A DNA stretch of 39,146 nucleotides, taken from contig NZ_BOOA01000075.1 in assembly GCF_016862995.1 (NCBI RefSeq), positions 1 through 39,146 on the forward strand. The letters are read 5' to 3'. The stretch is from Acrocarpospora phusangensis. GTDB lineage: Bacteria; Actinomycetota; Actinomycetes; Streptosporangiales; Streptosporangiaceae. Positions 7,006-15,027 of the stretch are shown in pieces; position 1 is the first letter of the stretch, and each line of letters begins with the position of its first letter. A model generated the notes under the pieces. The model was given only the letters and a program-made list of their open reading frames with translations. It did no database searches and was not told where the DNA came from. The translations under genes were made by a program, and so were the position numbers.

Positions 7006-8502
7006 TCAGCCCACTACCACGCCGAACGCGAACAGGCTGTAGAGCAGCATGCCGAGGTAGAACACCGCGCCGAAGCCGATGATCAAGTTCGTCCAGATCT
7101 TGGGCCGGATGGGTTTGGGCAGCATCCGGTTGTTCACCAGCAGCAGCGTCACGCAGTACGCGCCCATCGCGAACGTGGACAGGAACGCCAGCGTGTCGAG
7201 GATGCCGCTGGGCCCGTCGGCGGGGCCGAACAGCAGGATGAGGATGCCGAAGGCGATGACGCCCCACAGGAACGCGGCGTAGAGGTGCGACATGCGCAGC
7301 CGCTTGGCGCCGCGTACGAAGTGGTAGGTCATGTCGGCCTGGCCGCGGGAGAAGGAGTCGAACAGGCCGAGGGTGGCGTTCATGCCGATCAGGGCGATGA
7401 AGCCGAGGAAGACGACGCCCAGGACGGAGCTGCCCGCCGAGGCGAAGGAGTCCGCCATGGCGTTGAGCGCAGCCTCCCGCTCGCCGTTCTCGATGACGTC
7501 CTTGACGCCGGGGGTGTTCCTGGCCGCGGCCTGGGCGATCACGGTGAACGAGATCGTCACGAGCATCGTGATGCCCCAGAAGAGCAGCAGCGCGTCGAAG
7601 GTGACCCAGCGCCGCCAGCCCTTCCACTTGCGCATCTCCTCCGGGTTCTCGGTGTCGAACATGAAGCCGCGCGACGGCATGGCCTCTTCCTCACCGGCGT
7701 GCCGGAGTCCGCGGATCTGCGGGATGTGCGAGCCCATGCCGGCGCCGGAGTCGCGCAGGTGCAGCGTGTACCACATCTGCTGCATGCCCGACGGGCCGGC
7801 GAAGGCGATGGAGCCGACGATGACCGGGAACCAGGCCGCCGACATGGCCTCGGACGGCAGGTAGCCGAAGGAGAACATGCCCGTGATGGTGTTCACCACG
7901 TCGCTCCAGGTGCCGACCATGGCCGCCACGACCGCGGTGCTCACCACGAGCGTGCCGATCAGGATCGAGAGCACGCTCTCCAGGAAGCTGTAGATCACCT
8001 TGGCGAGGCTGAAGACCACCCCGACTAAAAGTAATCCGACCACGGCCGTGACCGTCCATGGGATTCCTGTTATCTCCTCGAACGCCGCCGCGCCCGCCGA
8101 CAGGTGGCCTGGCCAGATGTAGACCAGGATGGCGACGACGAAGAAGAACCACATCAGCGGCTTGAAGACCCGGGCCGCGCCGAAGAAGATGCTCTCTCCG
8201 GTGGCCATCGCGTACCGCGCCATCTCCAGCATGACGACGGCCTGGAGGGTGACGCCGATGAGGAACAGCCATCTGATCTCCGGCCCGAAGAGCAGGACCA
8301 GCCGGGGCCACATGTAGGACTCGCCCATGCCCACGCCGAGCGCGACGAGGAACACGGTGGGCCCGAGGATGTGCACCGACGGGGGCGCGTCGGGCAGCGT
8401 GCGGATGGGCATCGGCTCCAGCTTGCCCGCCCGCCATACTCGTTCTTCTTGATCCGCTGGGGCAGCCGTGTGCTCGGTCGCCGGTGTTCTTGACGTGTCC
8501 AC
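7006..8502 (-). CDS. Nramp-like divalent metal transporter homologue, divergent clade
   Basis: A 498-residue protein with about 11 membrane segments. The first segment contains GVGMGESYMWPRLVLLFG where classical Nramp proteins have the metal-binding DPGN motif. The TM6 region reads GSIAFAGPSGMQQMWY instead of the MPH-type motif. The GE-x-x-x-WP pattern marks a separate Nramp-like clade whose substrate is not established. The GTG at 8502 has GAGGAGG 7 bases upstream and is the clear start; the frame stays open beyond it. It begins 80 bases after the acyl-CoA ligase stop and could be read through from the lyase-Frc-ligase operon. Metal import is the family role, but with both metal motifs replaced a different ion or an organic substrate is possible. 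Confidence 0.8.
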   Translation of the reverse strand: MDTSRTPATEHTAAPADQEERVWRAGKLEPMPIRTLPDAPPSVHILGPTVFLVALGVGMGESYMWPRLVLLFGPEIRWLFLIGVTLQAVVMLEMARYAMATGESIFFGAARVFKPLMWFFFVVAILVYIWPGHLSAGAAAFEEITGIPWTVTAVVGLLLVGVVFSLAKVIYSFLESVLSILIGTLVVSTAVVAAMVGTWSDVVNTITGMFSFGYLPSEAMSAAWFPVIVGSIAFAGPSGMQQMWYTLHLRDSGAGMGSHIPQIRGLRHAGEEEAMPSRGFMFDTENPEEMRKWKGWRRWVTFDALLLFWGITMLVTISFTVIAQAAARNTPGVKDVIENGEREAALNAMADSFASAGSSVLGVVFLGFIALIGMNATLGLFDSFSRGQADMTYHFVRGAKRLRMSHLYAAFLWGVIAFGILILLFGPADGPSGILDTLAFLSTFAMGAYCVTLLLVNNRMLPKPIRPKIWTNLIIGFGAVFYLGMLLYSLFAFGVVVG

Positions 8503-8582
8503 GTATGGACCTCCTCGGGAGTTTGGTTGATCCCGCCTGTCCCCGATTCGCCCCCTCGCTTGGTGCGGCCCCCCTCGCCTGG

Positions 8583-10709
8583 TCAGCCGCTCAGTAAGCC
8601 GGCCGCCCGGGCCCAGCGGTATTTCGCGCCGAGCACCGCCACCGGCCTTTCCGTGGTGTACGGATAGGCGATGACACCGTGGTCGAAGAGGTATTCGCAC
8701 GCCTCCTCGACTTCGACGTCACCGGCCAGCGACGCCACGACCGGCTTCTCGTTGCCCCTGGCCCGCTCCTCGGCCACGACCTTGGAGACCAGCTCGGCGA
8801 AGACCATCGGCGGGGTGACGATGGTGTGCCAGTAGCCGAGCACCAGGGCGTGGATCCGGGGGTCGGTCAGGCCGAGCCTGAGGGTGTTCTCATAGGTGCT
8901 GGGCGGCTCGCCGCCCGTGATGTCGATCGGATTGCCGGCCGCCCCGAACGGCGGGATGTACGCGCGGAACGCCTCGTCCAGGTCGGGCGGGATCTCCATC
9001 AGGGTGAGCCCGTTGTCCACGCACGCGTCGGAGAGCAGCACTCCCGAGCCGCCGGCGCCGGTGATGATGACGACGTTCTCACCCTTGGGCGTGGGCATGA
9101 GCGGAAGGGCGCGCGCGTACTCCAGCATCTCGTTCAGTCCGGGGGCACGGACCACGCCGGCCTGGCGCAGGATGTCGTCGTATACCTTGTCGTCGCCGGC
9201 GAGCGCGCCGGTGTGGGACCCGGCGGCGCGGGCGCCCATGGCGGTCCGGCCAGCCTTGAGCACGACCACCGGCTTGTTCTTCACCATGCGGCGGGCGGCC
9301 TCGACGAAGCCGCGCCCGTCCTTGAGGTCCTCCAGGTGCATGGCGACGAGGCGGGTGTTGTCGTCCTGCTCGAAGAAGGTGAGCAGATCGTCCTCGTCCA
9401 CGTCGGCCTTGTTGCCGACGCCGACGATCGCGGACACGCCCATCCTGGTGCTCCGGCTGAAGCCTAAGATGGCCATCCCGATGCCGCCGCTCTGCGAGGT
9501 CAGCGCCACACTGCCGCGCACGTCGTACGGCGTGCAGAAGGTCGCGCAGAGGTTCTCCGGCGTGTAGTAGTACCCGTAGATGTTGGGGCCGAGCATGCGC
9601 ACCCCGTGCCTGCGGGCGATCTCGACGATCTCCTGCTGGCCCTCGACGTTGCCGGTCTCCGCGAACCCGGACGGGATCATGATGGCCCCGGCCACCCCCT
9701 TGTTGCCCGCGTCCTCCAGGGCCCCGGGCACGAATTGGGCGGGGATGGCGAACACGGCCACGTCGACCTCGCCGGGCACGGCCGCCAGGTTCGGGTAGGC
9801 GGGCAGCCCGAGGATCTCGGTGGCCTTCGGGTTGATCGGGTAGATCCGGCCCCGGTAGCCGCCGTTGATGAGGTTCCGCATCACCGAGTTGCCGATCTTC
9901 CCGGTCTCCGCGGAGGCGCCGATGACGGCCACCGCGCGCGGCTTGAAGATGCGGTTCATCGAGGCGAGGATCTCCTCCCGGGTCAGCCGCGCCGGCTGCT
10001 CGGGGGTCTCGGCGGCGAGCAGGATCCGCACGTCGGCGGCGACCGCCCCGTCCGGCCCGGCGAAGACCGGGTTGAGGTCGACCTCGGCGATCTCGGGATG
10101 GTCGGCCACCAGGGCGGCGACACGCTCGATCATGGCAGCGAGCGCGTCGCGGTCGGCCGGCTCGGCCCCCCGCGCCCCGCGCAGCACTTCCGCCGCTTTG
10201 ATGTCATCCAGCATCCCGAGTGCATCATCACCCGAAACTGGGGCAAGTCGGAAGGTCACATCCTTAAGGACCTCAACCAGGACGCCGCCCAGACCGAAGG
10301 CCACGACTTTGCCGAAGGTGGGATCGGTCACCGCACCGATGATCACCTCGTGGCCGCCGCCGACCATCTGCTGGACCTGCACGCCGTCGATGACGGCGTC
10401 CGCATCGTACGCCCGGGCCGCGGCCATGATCTGGTCGTAGCCGGACCGGACCGCGTCGGGGGTGGCCAGGCCGACGAGCACGCCGCCCGCCTCGGTCTTG
10501 TGCAGGATGTCCGGGGAGACGATCTTCAATACGACCGGGAAGCCGATCTCCCCGGCCAGGGCGGCGGCCTGCTCGGCGGAGGTGGCCACGCCCTCACCGG
10601 GGGTGGCGATCCCGTACGCGTCGCAGATGCGCTTGCCCTCGGGGGCGGTCAGCGCCAGCCGGCCCTCGGCCTTGGCCTTTTCGAGGATCTCTCCAACCTC
10701 GTTCGACAT
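8583..10709 (-). CDS. ADP-forming acyl-CoA ligase, fused and permuted (ATP-grasp first)
   Basis: A 708-residue single-chain NDP-forming acyl-CoA synthetase. The N-terminal ATP-grasp (beta-type) half contains GFPVVLKIVSPDILHKTEAGG near residue 58 and VDLNPVFAG near 208. It is followed by the CoA-binding domain (AVAVIGASAETGKIGNSV near 257) and the ligase domains (ALTSQSGGIGMAIL near 389 and GSHTGALAG near 485). In the archaeal and ACS-type fusions the alpha half usually comes first, so this is the beta-alpha order. It makes an acyl-CoA from a carboxylate, ATP and CoA, giving ADP and phosphate. ATG 10709 follows the Frc stop as TGAGATG and has GGAG 9 bases ahead. In this operon it probably primes the CoA cycle by activating the pathway acid, or recovers CoA from a product. 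The acid is unknown. Confidence 0.85.
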   Translation of the reverse strand: MSNEVGEILEKAKAEGRLALTAPEGKRICDAYGIATPGEGVATSAEQAAALAGEIGFPVVLKIVSPDILHKTEAGGVLVGLATPDAVRSGYDQIMAAARAYDADAVIDGVQVQQMVGGGHEVIIGAVTDPTFGKVVAFGLGGVLVEVLKDVTFRLAPVSGDDALGMLDDIKAAEVLRGARGAEPADRDALAAMIERVAALVADHPEIAEVDLNPVFAGPDGAVAADVRILLAAETPEQPARLTREEILASMNRIFKPRAVAVIGASAETGKIGNSVMRNLINGGYRGRIYPINPKATEILGLPAYPNLAAVPGEVDVAVFAIPAQFVPGALEDAGNKGVAGAIMIPSGFAETGNVEGQQEIVEIARRHGVRMLGPNIYGYYYTPENLCATFCTPYDVRGSVALTSQSGGIGMAILGFSRSTRMGVSAIVGVGNKADVDEDDLLTFFEQDDNTRLVAMHLEDLKDGRGFVEAARRMVKNKPVVVLKAGRTAMGARAAGSHTGALAGDDKVYDDILRQAGVVRAPGLNEMLEYARALPLMPTPKGENVVIITGAGGSGVLLSDACVDNGLTLMEIPPDLDEAFRAYIPPFGAAGNPIDITGGEPPSTYENTLRLGLTDPRIHALVLGYWHTIVTPPMVFAELVSKVVAEERARGNEKPVVASLAGDVEVEEACEYLFDHGVIAYPYTTERPVAVLGAKYRWARAAGLLSG

Positions 10710-10710
10710 C

Positions 10711-11937
10711 TCAGACAACTCCGTCTCTCTTGAGCTGGGCCAGCTCTTCTGGGGTGACGCCGAGCCCGGCGTAGATCTCCTGGTTGTGCTCGCCGAGCAG
10801 GGGCGGCGTGGTCACCTCGACCGGGGAGTCGGAGAGGTGGAGCGGGCTGCCGACGGTGACGAAGGACCCGCGCTCGGGGTGCTCGACGGTGACGACCGCG
10901 CCCTCGGCGCGCAGCGACTCGTCCTCGACGAGCTCACGGGTGGACAGGATCGGCCCGCACGGGATGTTCTGCGCGTTCAGCCGGTCCAGCACCGTCCACT
11001 TGTCGTGCTGGATGCTCCACTCCTCGATGAGCTGGAACATCTTGTCGAGCTTGGGCAGCCGCGCCTCCGGGGTGGCCCACTCGGGGTCCTCCGCCAGCTC
11101 CGGGCGGCCGATGATCGCCGACAGCGGGCGCCAGCCCACCGGCTGCACGATGACGTAGATGTAGTCGTTCGGCCCGCCGGGCGAGCAGCGCACCGCCCAG
11201 CCGGGCTGGCCGCCGCCGGAGGCGTTGCCCGACCGGGGCACCTCCGTGCCGAACATCTCGTTCGGGTACTCCCGGAGCGGGCCGTGCGCCAGCCGCTGCT
11301 GGTCGCGCAGCTTGACCCGGCACAGGTTGAGCACCGCGTGCTGCATGGCCACCTGGACCCGCTGGCCGCGGCCGGTCTGCCCGCGCTGGTAGAGGGCGGC
11401 CAGGATGCCGGCCACGGCGTGCACGCCGGTGCCGGAGTCGCCGATCTGGGCGCCGGTGGCCAGCGGCGGGCCGTCCTCGAAACCGGTGGTGGACATCGAT
11501 CCGCCCATCGCCTGGGCGATCACCTCGTACGCCTTGAAGTCCGCGTAGCGTCCCGGGCCGAAGCCCTTGATCGACGCGTACACCAGGCGGGGGTTGAGCT
11601 CCTGCAGGCGCTCCCAGGTGAAGCCCATCCGGTCGACGGCGCCGGGGCCGAAGTTCTCGACCAGGATGTCGGCCTCCTTGACCAGGCCGGTGAACAGCTC
11701 CTTGCCGCGCGCGCTCTTCATGTTGAGGGTGATGCTGCGCTTGTTGCAGTTGAGCATCGTGAAGTAGAGGCTGTCGACGCCAGGCACGTCACGCAGCTGC
11801 TGCCGGGTGATGTCGCCGCTGGGGGCCTCCAGCTTGACGACGTCGGCGCCGAGCCAGCCGAGCAGCTGGGTGCAGGACGGGCCGGACTGCACGTGGGTCA
11901 TGTCGAGGACGCGGACGCCCTCCAGAGCCTTTCCCAT
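10711..11937 (-). CDS. frc: Formyl-CoA transferase (class III CoA-transferase, Frc family)
   Basis: 408 residues, close to the 428 of Oxalobacter Frc, and collinear with it apart from short gaps. Gln17 (THVQSGP), the catalytic Asp167 (QIGDSGTG), the NCNKRSI and ENFGPGA motifs and the glycine loop GGGQPGW (about residue 240) are all present. The family moves CoA from formyl-CoA to oxalate through an aspartyl-CoA anhydride, releasing formate. Trp48 of Oxalobacter Frc, which lines the acceptor site, aligns with Gln47 here, so the acceptor may differ. The ATG has GGAGGACCGG ahead of it and lies 12 bases after the lyase stop, so lyase, frc and ligase form one operon. Confidence 0.9.
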   Translation of the reverse strand: MGKALEGVRVLDMTHVQSGPSCTQLLGWLGADVVKLEAPSGDITRQQLRDVPGVDSLYFTMLNCNKRSITLNMKSARGKELFTGLVKEADILVENFGPGAVDRMGFTWERLQELNPRLVYASIKGFGPGRYADFKAYEVIAQAMGGSMSTTGFEDGPPLATGAQIGDSGTGVHAVAGILAALYQRGQTGRGQRVQVAMQHAVLNLCRVKLRDQQRLAHGPLREYPNEMFGTEVPRSGNASGGGQPGWAVRCSPGGPNDYIYVIVQPVGWRPLSAIIGRPELAEDPEWATPEARLPKLDKMFQLIEEWSIQHDKWTVLDRLNAQNIPCGPILSTRELVEDESLRAEGAVVTVEHPERGSFVTVGSPLHLSDSPVEVTTPPLLGEHNQEIYAGLGVTPEELAQLKRDGVV

Positions 11938-11949
11938 GCCGGTCCTCCG

Positions 11950-13650
11950 TTACTTGTACATCGTCTGGTTCATGGTTCCGGGGGCGTACACATCCGGATC
12001 GACCCATACGTTGATCAGCGCGGGCTTGCCGGACTCGCGGGCGCGCTCCAGCGCGGGCCGGATCTCCGCCGGGTCCCTGACCTCCTCGCCGTGGCCGCCC
12101 AGCATCCGGGCGAACTCGTCGTAGCGCACGTCGCCGAGGGTGTTGCCGACCCGGCCGCGGGCGTCGCCGTACTTGGCGGCCTGGCCGTAGCGGATCTGGT
12201 TCATCGAGGAGTTGTTGCCGATGACGCCGATGAACGGCAGGTCGAAGCGGACCATGGTCTCGAAGTCCCACCCGGTGAGGCTGAAGGCGCCGTCGCCGAA
12301 GAGGCAGAGCACCTCCTTGTCGGGGCGCGCGTACTTGGCGGCCATGGCGAACGCGACGCCGACGCCGAGGGTGCCCAGCGGGCCCGGGTCCATCCAGTGG
12401 CCGGGCGACTTGGGCTGCACGACCTGCCCGGAGAAGGTGACGATGTCGCCGCCGTCGCCGATGTAGATGGTGTCCTCGGTGAGGAACTCGTTGATCTCGT
12501 GGACCAGGCGGTAGGGGTCGATGGGCTGGGCGTCGGAGAGCTGGCGGGGCAGTCGGCTCTGGTACGCCTTGGTCTCGACCGCGCGCAGCTCCTCCAGCCA
12601 TTCCTTGCGGCGGGCCGCGCCGTTGTCCACCCGTCCGGAGGCGGCCTGCGCGGCGGCGGACAGGATGAGCCCGGCGTCGCCGACGATGCCCAGGTCGATG
12701 TCGCGGTTCTTGCCGACCGTGCGGTAGTCGAGGTCGATCTGCACCACGGTGGCGGACTTGGACAGGCGCTTGCCGTATCCCATCCGGAAGTCGAACGGCG
12801 TGCCGACGATGATGATCAGGTCGGCCTCGGTGAACGCGTAGCGCCGCGACAGCTGGAAGTGGTGCGGGTCGCCGGGCGGCAGCGTGCCGCGCCCGGATCC
12901 GTTCATGTACGCCGGGACGTTGAGCGCCCGCACGAAGTCGATCGCGTCGTCGGTGGCCCGGCACGTCCACACCTGGCTGCCCAGCAGCACGCACGGCTTC
13001 TCGGAGTGCACGAGCAGGTCGGCCAGGCGCTCGATGGCCGCGGGGTCGCCGGCCTGCCGGGTGGACGCCCGATACCGCCCGGCCTCCGGAATCCTGGCCT
13101 TGGCCACGGGCACCGACGCGTCCAGCACGTCCCGCGGGATCTCCAGGAAAGACGGCCCCGGCGCGCCGTGGTAGCACTCACGGAACGCCATCGACACGAT
13201 GTCGGCCACCCGTTCCGTGCCCGGGACCGTGGCCGCGAACTTGGTGATGGGGGTCATCATGTCCACGTGCGGCAGGTCCTGCAGCGAGCCCATCTTGTGC
13301 TGGCTGAGGGCGCCCTGGCCGCCGATGAGCAGCATCGGGCTCTCCGCGCGGAAAGCGTTGGCCACACCGGTCACCGCGTCGGTCGTGCCGGGCCCGGCCG
13401 TGACCACCGCGCACCCGGGTTTCCCGGTGATCCGCGCGTAGCCGTCAGCGGCGTGCGCGGCCACCTGCTCGTGCCGGACGTCGATGACCTCGATGCCCTC
13501 GTCCACGCAGCCGTCGTAGATGTCGATGATGTGGCCGCCGCAGAGCGTGAAGATCACGTCGATCCCCTCCGCCTTCAGGGCCTTCGCCACCAGGTGGCCG
13601 CCGGAGATCGTTTCCGGCGCGTCCGCTGCCTGCGCCACTGGCTCCGTCAT
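11950..13650 (-). CDS. ThDP-dependent 2-hydroxyacyl-CoA lyase / oxalyl-CoA decarboxylase-like enzyme
   Basis: 566 residues with the three-domain ThDP fold. Glu61 in VRHEQVAAHAADGYAR is the cofactor-activating glutamate, the central domain has IIIVGTPFDFRMGYG, and CLFGDGAFSLTG to GVIGNNSS is the Mg-ThDP GDG-NN motif. Position next to frc suggests oxalyl-CoA decarboxylase. However, the residues that mark Oxalobacter Oxc are missing: GIPITN is CGGHIIDIYD, the Tyr-Glu pair is replaced in GGQGALSQHKMG, Tyr483 falls in NNSSMNQIRYG, and the tail Ser/Arg is PGTMNQTMYK. The sequence instead resembles, from memory, actinobacterial 2-hydroxyacyl-CoA lyase and human ILVBL/HACL2 (GDGGD, WMDPGPLGTLGVG). 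Either enzyme would yield formyl-CoA, from oxalyl-CoA or from a 2-hydroxyacyl-CoA plus an aldehyde or ketone. First gene of its operon, with operator C upstream. Confidence 0.85.
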   Translation of the reverse strand: MTEPVAQAADAPETISGGHLVAKALKAEGIDVIFTLCGGHIIDIYDGCVDEGIEVIDVRHEQVAAHAADGYARITGKPGCAVVTAGPGTTDAVTGVANAFRAESPMLLIGGQGALSQHKMGSLQDLPHVDMMTPITKFAATVPGTERVADIVSMAFRECYHGAPGPSFLEIPRDVLDASVPVAKARIPEAGRYRASTRQAGDPAAIERLADLLVHSEKPCVLLGSQVWTCRATDDAIDFVRALNVPAYMNGSGRGTLPPGDPHHFQLSRRYAFTEADLIIIVGTPFDFRMGYGKRLSKSATVVQIDLDYRTVGKNRDIDLGIVGDAGLILSAAAQAASGRVDNGAARRKEWLEELRAVETKAYQSRLPRQLSDAQPIDPYRLVHEINEFLTEDTIYIGDGGDIVTFSGQVVQPKSPGHWMDPGPLGTLGVGVAFAMAAKYARPDKEVLCLFGDGAFSLTGWDFETMVRFDLPFIGVIGNNSSMNQIRYGQAAKYGDARGRVGNTLGDVRYDEFARMLGGHGEEVRDPAEIRPALERARESGKPALINVWVDPDVYAPGTMNQTMYK

Positions 13651-13692
13651 CTGTGTCGTCCTTCCGGGAGACGTTGTGCTTCATGTCTACGC

Positions 13693-13710
13693 CATACTGC
13701 ATACCGTATG
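13693..13710 (-). promoter_or_regulatory. Operator C upstream of the lyase-frc-ligase operon
   Basis: CATACTGCATACCGTATG, ending in the perfect 11-base inverted repeat CATACCGTATG (13700-13710). It is 43-60 bases before the lyase start codon, where a promoter is expected, although no convincing -35/-10 pair could be read. It is nearly identical to site D (CATACTGTATACCGAATG). Confidence 0.65.
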
Positions 13711-13757
13711 AGGACCATGGTTACCCTCCTGTCCCTGGGATGTCCAGAGGTTTCGGC

Positions 13758-14954
13758 CTACTCGCTCGGACCGGGCTCCACCGGCAGGGCCAGCAGCTCG
13801 ACCGGGCCGCCGGCCCAGCCGGGCGGGAGCACGGCCAGCGCGTCGGCCAGCGCCGGGCCGCGCAGGGATCCCGGCCGGTCGTGGCCGGTCGGCACGGCGC
13901 CGCGCGCCGACCGCCGGACCGCCACCAGCCGGGTGTCGGCGGGATGCGCGGCCACGGGCACGGCCAGCGCGGAGTGCTCCCCCACCGCCTCGGCGCGCCC
14001 GCCCAGCGCGCGCAGCACCGGCGCCAGCAGCGTCAGCGCCGCCGCCAGCGCCGCGAACGGATTGCCGGGCAGGCCGACCAGCAGCCGCCCGTCGGGGAGC
14101 CTGGCCAGCAGCTGCGGATGCCCGGGACGGACCGCGACGCCGTCGACCAGGACCGTCGCCCCGGCCGCCGCCAGCACGTCCCGCAGATGATCGGCCGGCC
14201 CGCGCGAGGATGCCCCGCACACGACCACCACGTCACCGGCGCCGTCGTCGAGGGCCCTGGCCAGCACGCGCTCCCCGTCGGGCAGGTAGCGGGACGGCAG
14301 CGCCTCCCCGCCCGCCCACGCGATCAGGCCGGGCAGCATCGGGCCGACGGCGTCCCGCACCCGGCCGGGACCGGGAACCCCCGCGCGCACCACCTCGTCC
14401 CCGGTGACCAGGACCTCCGCCACCGGGCGCGGCCGGACCCGCAGGAGATCATGGCCGAGCGCGGCGGCGAGCCCGAGCACGACCGGCGTGACCAGGGTGC
14501 CCGCGGCCAGCAGGGGCTCGCCCCTCGCGCAGTCCTCACCCCGCCGCCGGATGTGCCGTCCCGGCTCGATCTCGCCGAACACCACGCCGTCCACGCCGGT
14601 GGACGCCTCGTACGGCAGCACCGCCTCGGCGCCCACCGGGACCGGAGCCCCCGTGCCGATCTCCACGGCGGTGCCGGACCGCAACGTCCCCCCGTACGGC
14701 GAGCCGCCCGCCAGCACCCGGCCCACCACCCGCCACGGCGGCCGGCCGGCCACGGCGTAGCCGTCCATCGCGGCCACGTCGTCGCGCGGCAGCGGGATCA
14801 GGGCGCGCAGCGGTTCGGCCAGGCGCGCCCCGTACGCCCCCGAAAAGGGCAGGTCGGCGGCGGGGAGCGGGGCGGCGGCGCGGTAGGCGACGCGGCGCGC
14901 CCGGTCCCAGGGCACGTCGGCGCGCACGGGCCGGACGCCGGACACGACAGTCAT
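13758..14954 (-). CDS. moeA: Molybdopterin molybdenumtransferase MoeA
   Basis: 398 residues, normal MoeA length. LPRDDVAAMDGYAVAG near residue 55 carries the conserved MDGYA motif, EIGTGAPVPVGAEAVLPYE near 98 is the second family motif, VLVTGDEVV near 182 opens the MogA-like domain, and GLPGNPFAALAA near 315 is the characteristic GLPGNP loop. It inserts molybdate into adenylylated molybdopterin. It has an excellent ribosome site (AAGGAGTCGCC-ATG) and shares the operator D region with the divergent panE-type gene. As a copy under the island operator and close to a molybdenum or tungsten formate dehydrogenase, it probably supplies cofactor to that enzyme. A second housekeeping moeA elsewhere in the genome would be expected. 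Confidence 0.92.
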   Translation of the reverse strand: MTVVSGVRPVRADVPWDRARRVAYRAAAPLPAADLPFSGAYGARLAEPLRALIPLPRDDVAAMDGYAVAGRPPWRVVGRVLAGGSPYGGTLRSGTAVEIGTGAPVPVGAEAVLPYEASTGVDGVVFGEIEPGRHIRRRGEDCARGEPLLAAGTLVTPVVLGLAAALGHDLLRVRPRPVAEVLVTGDEVVRAGVPGPGRVRDAVGPMLPGLIAWAGGEALPSRYLPDGERVLARALDDGAGDVVVVCGASSRGPADHLRDVLAAAGATVLVDGVAVRPGHPQLLARLPDGRLLVGLPGNPFAALAAALTLLAPVLRALGGRAEAVGEHSALAVPVAAHPADTRLVAVRRSARGAVPTGHDRPGSLRGPALADALAVLPPGWAGGPVELLALPVEPGPSE

Positions 14955-14963
14955 GGCGACTCC

Positions 14964-14993
14964 TTGACCTCAAAACTTTCCATACTGTATACC
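14964..14993 (+). promoter_or_regulatory. panE-type gene promoter with operator D
   Basis: TTGACC (14964-14969), an 18-base spacer and TATACC (14988-14993) make a good promoter for the rightward reductase gene. Operator D, CATACTGTATACCG (14981-14994), covers the end of the spacer and the -10, so a bound repressor would block polymerase. The same site lies 27 bases before the divergent moeA start and can control both directions. Confidence 0.65.
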
Positions 14994-15027
14994 GAATGCA
15001 CGGTCGACGCGAGAACGGAGCTTGCTT

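Noticed and set aside
5449-8582. A yybP-ykoY (Mn) riboswitch before the TerC operon
   Set aside because: Only 80 bases precede the Nramp-like gene and there is no room between the operon genes; no paired-stem pattern of that class was seen.
10462-14190. A 1242-codon open frame on the plus strand
   Set aside because: It runs antisense to frc and the lyase gene, is rich in Arg/Gly/Val/His and has no recognisable domain. It is a codon-bias shadow of GC-rich genes on the other strand.
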